Part shown: one piece after another, positions 7,854-11,941 of the stretch
Layout of the letters: each line of letters opens with the position of its first letter
Numbering within the stretch: position 1 is the stretch's first letter
NCBI GenBank assembly: GCA_041669745.1
Contig: JBAYAO010000041.1
Coordinates: 1-11,941 of the forward strand
Reading direction: 5' to 3'
Source of the DNA: JBAZDV01 sp041669745
GTDB lineage: Archaea > Thermoplasmatota > Thermoplasmata > Methanomassiliicoccales > Methanomethylophilaceae
DNA length: 11,941 bases
The notes under the pieces: model-generated
The model's input: only the letters and a program-made list of their open reading frames with translations
Database searches by the model: none
What the model was told of the DNA's origin: nothing
Program-made: the position numbers and the translations under genes

Positions 7854-7863
7854 CTATTTATAG
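7854..7863 (+). promoter_or_regulatory. TATA box of the mevalonate operon
   Basis: TATTTATA-type element centred about 27 nt upstream of the GTG at 7886. The spacing predicts a leaderless transcript beginning at or beside the GTG. The downstream genes overlap or are separated by only 4 nt, so this is the one promoter I see for the whole four-gene cluster. Confidence 0.55.
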
Positions 7864-7885
7864 CCTTCTTTCATAGAGACGGGGC

Positions 7886-8578
7886 GTGATAAACGAATTC
7901 GAAGAAAAGATCGCAGGGGAGATCGCACTCTCCGCCGATCCGGGCAAGACCATGAGGAAATGGAGGGAGGAGTTCGGTCTTTCCCAGTATGAGCTGGCTG
8001 AGGCCATGGATATATCGCATTCGGTCATCAGCGATTACGAATCTGGCAGAAGGAAATCCCCGGGTGTCGGCGTCGTGAAGAAGATGGTGGACGCGTTCAT
8101 AAATCTGGATATGAAGACAGGTTCGTCCACGATCGCCAAATACGTCTCGGAGACGAAGACCGACTGCATCATAGCTATGGAGGAATTTCCCAGCGGCATC
8201 CCGATAGCGCGTTTCATAGAGTTGATCGACGGCAAGAATCTGAATCCGGATCAGTTGCCGTCGAAGAAGGTGTACGGCTACACGATACTGGATTCGTTAA
8301 AGGCCATTATGTCGCTGAGGTCCGGCGACTACTCCAGAATATACGGATGGAGTACCGAAAGGGCACTGATATTCACGAACGTCCATTACGGACGTTCGCC
8401 TATGGTCGCTATCAGAGCGCATCCGCTCACTCCGGCACTGGTGGTCTATCAGCGTCCGGAAAACACCGATCCGTTGGCGATCAAGCTGTCGAGATTGGAG
8501 GGCGTTCCTCTGATAACTACAGAACTCGAGGTCGCAGAGATAATAAGGAAGTTCAACGAAGAGAAGGAGAGGAAATGA
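7886..8578 (+). CDS. HTH (Xre-like) transcriptional regulator, COG1709 type, heading the mevalonate operon
   Basis: A 230-residue DNA-binding protein. An Xre/Cro-type helix-turn-helix lies at about residues 21-75: MRKWREEFGLSQYELAEAMD, then the recognition helix region SHSVISDYESGRRKSP. The remaining 150 residues form a C-terminal domain with no motif I can name, perhaps an effector-binding or dimerisation domain (VYGYTILDSLKAIMSLRSGD, HPLTPALVVYQRPENTDPLA). The overall pattern matches the COG1709-type regulators that precede HMG-CoA synthase genes in euryarchaea. The start is a GTG at 7886, about 27 nt after a TATA box, so the mRNA is probably leaderless. The stop overlaps or abuts the HMG-CoA synthase ATG (ATGATG), implying coupled translation. 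Its likely job is control of isoprenoid synthesis, possibly autoregulation through the TCGTCA repeats; the effector is unknown. Confidence 0.8.
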   Translation: MINEFEEKIAGEIALSADPGKTMRKWREEFGLSQYELAEAMDISHSVISDYESGRRKSPGVGVVKKMVDAFINLDMKTGSSTIAKYVSETKTDCIIAMEEFPSGIPIARFIELIDGKNLNPDQLPSKKVYGYTILDSLKAIMSLRSGDYSRIYGWSTERALIFTNVHYGRSPMVAIRAHPLTPALVVYQRPENTDPLAIKLSRLEGVPLITTELEVAEIIRKFNEEKERK

Positions 8579-9630
8579 TGGACGTTGGAATAGTCAGCTA
8601 CGGGGCATATGTACCCAGATACAGGATAGTGCCTGAGGAGATAGGAAGGATATGGGGCGTCGACGGCAAGGCTATGGGGAAAGGTCTGTACATCAATCAG
8701 AAGTCGGTGCCCTCGCCGGATGAGGATGTCGTCACCATAGCCACGGAGGCGGCGAGGAATATGATGGACAGGGTGCCGTCCGTGGAGGCCGGGGACATCG
8801 GGGCCGTGTACATAGGTTCCGAGTCGCACCCGTATGCGGTGAAACCCACGTCGGCGATCGTTGCCGAGGCGATAAGGGCTACACCGGTGATGACCGCGGC
8901 CGACCTCGAGTTCGCATGCAAGGCCGGTACCGCTGCAATGCAGATATGTATGGGTCTTGTGGGTTCCGGTATGATAAGGTACGGGGTCGCGATCGGTGCC
9001 GATACATCGCAGGGCGCTCCCGGGGATGCCTTGGAATATTCCGCATCGGCAGGCGGGGCGTCGTATCTCATAGGTTCGGAGAATGTGATCGCGAAACTGA
9101 ACAAGACGCTCAGTTTCACGACGGATACCCCAGACTTCTGGAGAAGGGAGGGGCAACTGTATCCGAGTCATGGAGGAAGGTTCACCGGCGAGCCCGCATA
9201 TTTCAGGCATATAACCTCGGCAGCGAACATGATGCTGACCGCCATGGACACGAAACCCGAGGACTACACATATGCGGTGTTCCACCAGCCCAACGGTAAA
9301 TTCCCGACGAGGGTCGCCGGGCAGCTGGGGTTCGAACCCAAGCAGATAGAGAGGGGCCTGCTCACACCCGAGATAGGGAACACCTACAGCGGGGCGGTTC
9401 CTCTGGGGTTGGCTTCCGTGCTGGATGTCTCCAAGCCTGGCGACAGGATACTTGTCGTGTCATACGGTTCAGGAGCGGGAAGCGATGCATTCGATATCAC
9501 GGTCACGGACAGCATGAAGGATTACAGGAAGGAGAAAGCACCGACAGTGGAAGAGCTGTTGGCCGATCCGATATACCTCGACTATGGAACATATGCGAAG
9601 TACAAGGGTAAGATCGCGATGCAGGAGTGA
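8578..9630 (+). CDS. mvaS: Hydroxymethylglutaryl-CoA synthase, archaeal type
   Basis: Condenses acetyl-CoA with acetoacetyl-CoA to HMG-CoA in the mevalonate pathway for archaeal lipids. The 350-residue length and MDVGIVSYGAYVPRYRI start are typical of the archaeal family. The catalytic triad of the thiolase-fold synthase is visible: E82 (GSESHPYAVKPT), nucleophile C114 (LEFACKAGTAAMQ) and H236 (VFHQPNGKFP). It also has GADTSQGAPGDALEYSASAG and the C-terminal VSYGSGAGSDAF. I chose the ATG at 8578, which overlaps the last base of the regulator's TGA. The in-frame ATG at 8575 is equally possible and would add one Met; GGAG at 8566-8569 serves either. Four nt separate its stop from the thiolase start. 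Work on a methanogen enzyme showed that thiolase, HMG-CoA synthase and a DUF35 protein form one complex; this gene order matches. All catalytic residues of this subunit are intact. Confidence 0.95.
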   Translation: MDVGIVSYGAYVPRYRIVPEEIGRIWGVDGKAMGKGLYINQKSVPSPDEDVVTIATEAARNMMDRVPSVEAGDIGAVYIGSESHPYAVKPTSAIVAEAIRATPVMTAADLEFACKAGTAAMQICMGLVGSGMIRYGVAIGADTSQGAPGDALEYSASAGGASYLIGSENVIAKLNKTLSFTTDTPDFWRREGQLYPSHGGRFTGEPAYFRHITSAANMMLTAMDTKPEDYTYAVFHQPNGKFPTRVAGQLGFEPKQIERGLLTPEIGNTYSGAVPLGLASVLDVSKPGDRILVVSYGSGAGSDAFDITVTDSMKDYRKEKAPTVEELLADPIYLDYGTYAKYKGKIAMQE

Positions 9631-9634
9631 TCGT

Positions 9635-10804
9635 ATGAGGGATGTAGCAATTATTGGAATAGGAGTCACCAAATTCGGAGAACTCTGGAACGACTCTTTC
9701 AGGAGCATAGGGATCGAGGCCGGACTGAGGGCGATTGCCGATTCTAAATTGGCCGGCAACGAGATAGACGGGATATTCATAGGCAACCTGTCGGCAGGGC
9801 GTTTCATCAATCAGCAGCATATAGACGCGCTCATAGCGGACTATTCGGGTATGGCGACGAACCACATCCCCGCGGTGAGGGTGGAAGCCGGCGGGGCTTC
9901 GGGAGGGGTCGCTTTCAGACAGGGCGTCATGGCGGTCGCTTCCGGGATGCACGACATCGTCCTGGTAGGCGGTGCGGAGAAGATGACGGATCTTGACGAT
10001 CCGGCGATCAATTCGGTGGTCGACGCGACCGCGGATGCGGAATGGGAGGCATCGATGGGATTGACATTCGCATCTCTGTATGCGATGATCGCCCAAAGGA
10101 TGATCCATGAAGGTACGGCGACGCGTGAGGAGATAGCGTCGTTTGCCGTGAACAGTCATGCCCACGGTGCGCTCAATCCGAATGCACAGTTCAGGAAGGC
10201 CATAACATTGGATACCGTCCTCAGGTCTGGGAAGGTCGCAGACCCCCTAGGCGTCTTCGATTGTGCGCCGATATCCGACGGTGCAGCGGCTGTCGTCCTA
10301 TGTCCTCTGGAGGAGGCGAAGAAACATACGGACTCCTATGTCAAGGTGTCGGCCGTTGAACAGGGCAGCGATACATTGGCGCTGTTCCAAAGACCTGACA
10401 TAACGTCGTTCGGTGCCACGGTCGCGGTAGCCAAGAGAGCATACGAGACCGCAGGGATAAGTCCAGTCGACGTCAATGTCGCCGAGGTGCACGACAACTA
10501 CACCGTATCCGGAATACTCGCACTTCAGGATCTCGGGTTCTATAGGAAGGGAGAGGCCGGAAAAGCCGTCCTGGACGGAGAGGTGACGCTCGGAGGGGGA
10601 AAACTGGCCGTCAATACCTCTGGCGGGCTGAAGGCGAGGGGACACCCGATAGGAGCGACCGGCATAGCCCAGATAGTGGAGATCGCCGAACAGCTCAGAG
10701 GTTCCGCAGGCAAGAGACAGGTGGACAATCCGAAGTACGGATTGGCACAAAGTGTCGGAGGCACAGGTTCGGCCGTCACCGTCAGTATAATGGAGGCGAT
10801 CTGA
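9635..10804 (+). CDS. Acetyl-CoA acetyltransferase-like protein (SCP2-type thiolase family) lacking the reactive cysteines
   Basis: By family and position this is the acetoacetyl-CoA thiolase of the mevalonate operon: 389 residues, starting MRDVAIIGIGVTKFGELW, with VADPLGVFDCAPISDGAAAVVLCP and NTSGGLKARGHPIGATGIAQ (H337 of the GHP motif intact). The active site is altered. The nucleophile motif, normally EAACASGG, reads EAGGASGG, so residue 87 is Gly (codon GGG). The HDCF motif, which supplies the second reactive Cys in SCP2-type thiolases, reads HDNY (286-289). The C-terminal loop reads AQSVGGTG where relatives have HNIGGTG. Only C210 and C223 remain, both outside these motifs. The start is the ATG at 9635, with AGGAGTGATC immediately upstream. 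The stop overlaps the next ATG by one base (TGATG). Either the protein uses other chemistry, or it is now a structural/CoA-binding subunit. Fold assignment is firm; thiolase activity is doubtful. Confidence 0.88.
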   Translation: MRDVAIIGIGVTKFGELWNDSFRSIGIEAGLRAIADSKLAGNEIDGIFIGNLSAGRFINQQHIDALIADYSGMATNHIPAVRVEAGGASGGVAFRQGVMAVASGMHDIVLVGGAEKMTDLDDPAINSVVDATADAEWEASMGLTFASLYAMIAQRMIHEGTATREEIASFAVNSHAHGALNPNAQFRKAITLDTVLRSGKVADPLGVFDCAPISDGAAAVVLCPLEEAKKHTDSYVKVSAVEQGSDTLALFQRPDITSFGATVAVAKRAYETAGISPVDVNVAEVHDNYTVSGILALQDLGFYRKGEAGKAVLDGEVTLGGGKLAVNTSGGLKARGHPIGATGIAQIVEIAEQLRGSAGKRQVDNPKYGLAQSVGGTGSAVTVSIMEAI

Positions 10805-11208
10805 TGGCCACAGTGGCGAAGGAATGGAGAGAGATACCCGGCAGGTACAATCTCGAGGGGTCCAAGTGCCCTTGCTGCAAAAAGATATACTTCCCCAAGC
10901 GCGGGCTCTGTCCCAAATGTCGCAGGGAAAGTATGGGCAAGATGGAGGATTACAACCTCTGCAGGGAAGGAGAGGTGTACACCTATTCCATAATCCACGA
11001 GGCACCAGAATGCAACGGCAAACTGAAGCCTTACGCAGTGGCACTGGTAAAGACGAAGGACGAGATACTGATCGCCACCCAGCTGGCGGACGTGAACCTA
11101 GATGAAGTGAGGATAGGCATGCCGGTCCGTGCCGTGTTGAGAAAGTTGGATTCAGACGGACCGAGCGGAGTCATCCATTACGGATTCAAATTCGTTCCGA
11201 TAAGGTGA
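10804..11208 (+). CDS. DUF35 OB-fold/zinc-ribbon protein, partner of thiolase and HMG-CoA synthase
   Basis: A 134-residue DUF35-family protein. The N-terminal zinc ribbon has C22-x2-C25 and C36-x2-C39 (KCPCCKKIYFPKRGLCPKC), with an extra C24. It is followed by an OB-fold (EGEVYTYSIIHEAP, PYAVALVKTKDEILIATQLAD, RIGMPVRAVLRKL). In the known archaeal complex the DUF35 subunit sits between thiolase and HMG-CoA synthase and helps form a shared CoA-binding tunnel; the same role is inferred here. The start is fixed by a one-base overlap with the thiolase stop and by GGAGG at 10792-10796. It is the last gene of the operon. The gap to the convergent cgi121 gene is 32 nt and shows no clear hairpin terminator. 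Confidence 0.9.
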   Translation: MATVAKEWREIPGRYNLEGSKCPCCKKIYFPKRGLCPKCRRESMGKMEDYNLCREGEVYTYSIIHEAPECNGKLKPYAVALVKTKDEILIATQLADVNLDEVRIGMPVRAVLRKLDSDGPSGVIHYGFKFVPIR

Positions 11209-11240
11209 TCCCGCTTTATCATTCAAACCTCTTAAAGTCA

Positions 11241-11708
11241 TCATTTTGCGAGATCCAGCATAGCCACCATCTCCAATGCGAGGTCTTCGCAGGGGATGTT
11301 CAGGGCGTTATCCAATCCCATCATCCTAGACTTTTCGGGATTGCCCGCTATGATCTCGTCGCATCTCTCCACGGATATGTCACCAAGCCTGAGGTCCTCG
11401 GGGGCATCGATGATGACGGCAACGTAAGACTCCTGATCCTTCTTCGGTTTCATCTTCGTCAGGGCCTTCGAGATCTGTCTTTCTCCGGCGGTGTACATTA
11501 TGATCTCGGTCAGCAGGGTCTTGGATCGATTGTTTCCGGACCTGAATGCTCTTTCGGCATGTTCTACGGCTGAAAATATCTGTTCTTCACAGTAAACATA
11601 TGACGGATCCATCAGAATGACGTCGCTTCCCATGGAATTGAAATGTCCTACGATCTCCTTCACAGGGCATTTTCCTCTGATTCCCACGATCCTCAGGTTC
11701 GAGACCAT
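11241..11708 (-). CDS. cgi121: KEOPS complex subunit Cgi121
   Basis: A 155-residue protein resembling Cgi121/TPRKB, the small KEOPS subunit that binds tRNA and helps Bud32 and Kae1 in threonylcarbamoyl (t6A) modification of ANN-decoding tRNAs. Supporting features are the N-terminal strand MVSNLRIVGIRGK, a helical stretch AVEHAERAFRSGNNRSKTLLTE (about residues 43-65), then IIMYTAGERQISKALTKMKP, which matches the family core with its (S/A)GxRQIxxA pattern, followed by YVAVIID. I chose the ATG at 11708 because the homologous region begins there and a TATA-like element lies about 27-30 nt upstream. The frame extends open to 11873, but that extension overlaps the upstream coding end and has no family resemblance. 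The family call rests on pattern recognition, not a search. Confidence 0.72.
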   Translation of the reverse strand: MVSNLRIVGIRGKCPVKEIVGHFNSMGSDVILMDPSYVYCEEQIFSAVEHAERAFRSGNNRSKTLLTEIIMYTAGERQISKALTKMKPKKDQESYVAVIIDAPEDLRLGDISVERCDEIIAGNPEKSRMMGLDNALNIPCEDLALEMVAMLDLAK

Positions 11709-11733
11709 ACTTCCCGTATACGGAACCCTGTTC

Positions 11734-11941
11734 TTAATATTGGCGAATATCCTGATCTGTATCCTTATCGATGAGTGTGAAAGTCTCTCTGTATGCGTTA
11801 TCCGCACCATCGGACACCACGATCTCATAGATCGTGCCGCAGTCGTCTGCAAGATATCTGCAGTCGATGTCACCGACCGATTTGGTGTAATAGCATACGT
11901 CTATGCATTCGCCGTCGAACTCCGTTGTGGTGTTTTCGCCC
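11734..11941 (-). CDS. 3' end of an unrecognised cysteine-containing protein (cut by the right edge)
   Basis: The minus-strand frame is open from the right edge to TAA at 11734-11736, giving 68 C-terminal residues with no start in the window. The piece is acidic and contains four cysteines (ECIDVCYYT, IDCRYLADDCGTIYE) and several Tyr/Asp, suggesting a small disulfide- or metal-stabilised beta-rich domain, possibly extracytoplasmic; I do not recognise it. The stop lies 25 nt before the cgi121 ATG, so the genes could be co-transcribed, although a TATA-like AATATT (11736-11741) at the end of this gene could instead give cgi121 its own leaderless start. That this is coding is supported by continuous openness and codon choice like its neighbours, but the stretch is short. 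Confidence 0.55.
   Translation of the reverse strand, partial: GENTTTEFDGECIDVCYYTKSVGDIDCRYLADDCGTIYEIVVSDGADNAYRETFTLIDKDTDQDIRQY

Noticed and set aside
8347..8577. Upstream extension of HMG-CoA synthase
   Set aside because: The frame is open upstream but overlaps the regulator gene in another frame. Homology and the ribosome site place the start at 8575/8578.
8449..9285. 278-residue minus-strand open frame
   Set aside because: Antisense to HMG-CoA synthase across its catalytic residues; shadow frame.
9584..9634. Upstream extension of the thiolase
   Set aside because: The 17 extra residues would overlap HMG-CoA synthase. MRDVAIIG at 9635 has an excellent ribosome site and fits the family start.
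11709..11873. N-terminal extension of Cgi121
   Set aside because: The 55 extra residues lack family resemblance and overlap the end of the upstream coding frame; the ATG at 11708 fits the family.
1..11941. Mobile elements, CRISPR arrays or long repeats
   Set aside because: I found no transposase, integrase, direct-repeat array or terminal inverted repeats; the window looks like ordinary chromosomal housekeeping DNA.

Overview
The window reads as a chromosomal segment of a methanogen-like euryarchaeon, most probably of the Thermoplasmata/Methanomassiliicoccales type. The signs are an archaeal mevalonate cluster (COG1709-type regulator, HMG-CoA synthase, SCP2-type thiolase, DUF35 protein), a KEOPS Cgi121 subunit, a CobN-type chelatase, a tRNA without an encoded CCA end, TATA boxes about 26 nt upstream of several start codons (leaderless mRNAs), and no TAG among the ten stop codons I assign. 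The genus-level placement is inference; no rRNA or methanogenesis gene is present to settle it.

Layout. Positions 1-6293 are all minus strand. Reading in the direction of transcription from the right, they hold acnA (aconitase, with a one-base frameshift near its 3' end), tRNA-Pro(CGG), a flavin-reductase-like protein, a 319-nt gene-free stretch with a promoter, a two-helix small membrane protein, and cobN, which runs off the left edge. Positions 6420-11208 are plus strand: a two-domain PPK2 polyphosphate kinase on its own promoter, then a tight four-gene mevalonate operon (7886-11208). From 11241 the strand flips again: cgi121, and upstream of it the 3' end of an unrecognised cysteine-containing protein cut by the right edge.

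How the genes work together. The thiolase, HMG-CoA synthase and DUF35 proteins are known in archaea to form one complex that passes acetoacetyl-CoA directly to HMG-CoA, the first committed stretch of isoprenoid lipid synthesis; the HTH protein ahead of them is the likely regulator. Aconitase would serve 2-oxoglutarate synthesis. CobN and its small membrane partner belong to tetrapyrrole metal insertion.

The most notable observation is that the thiolase of this operon lacks both reactive cysteines expected of its family (Gly at the nucleophile position, Asn in the HDCF motif) although its reading frame, length, operon position and partner genes are all intact. The second is the acnA frameshift. 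The third is that the N-terminal PPK2 domain has lost its Walker A lysine.
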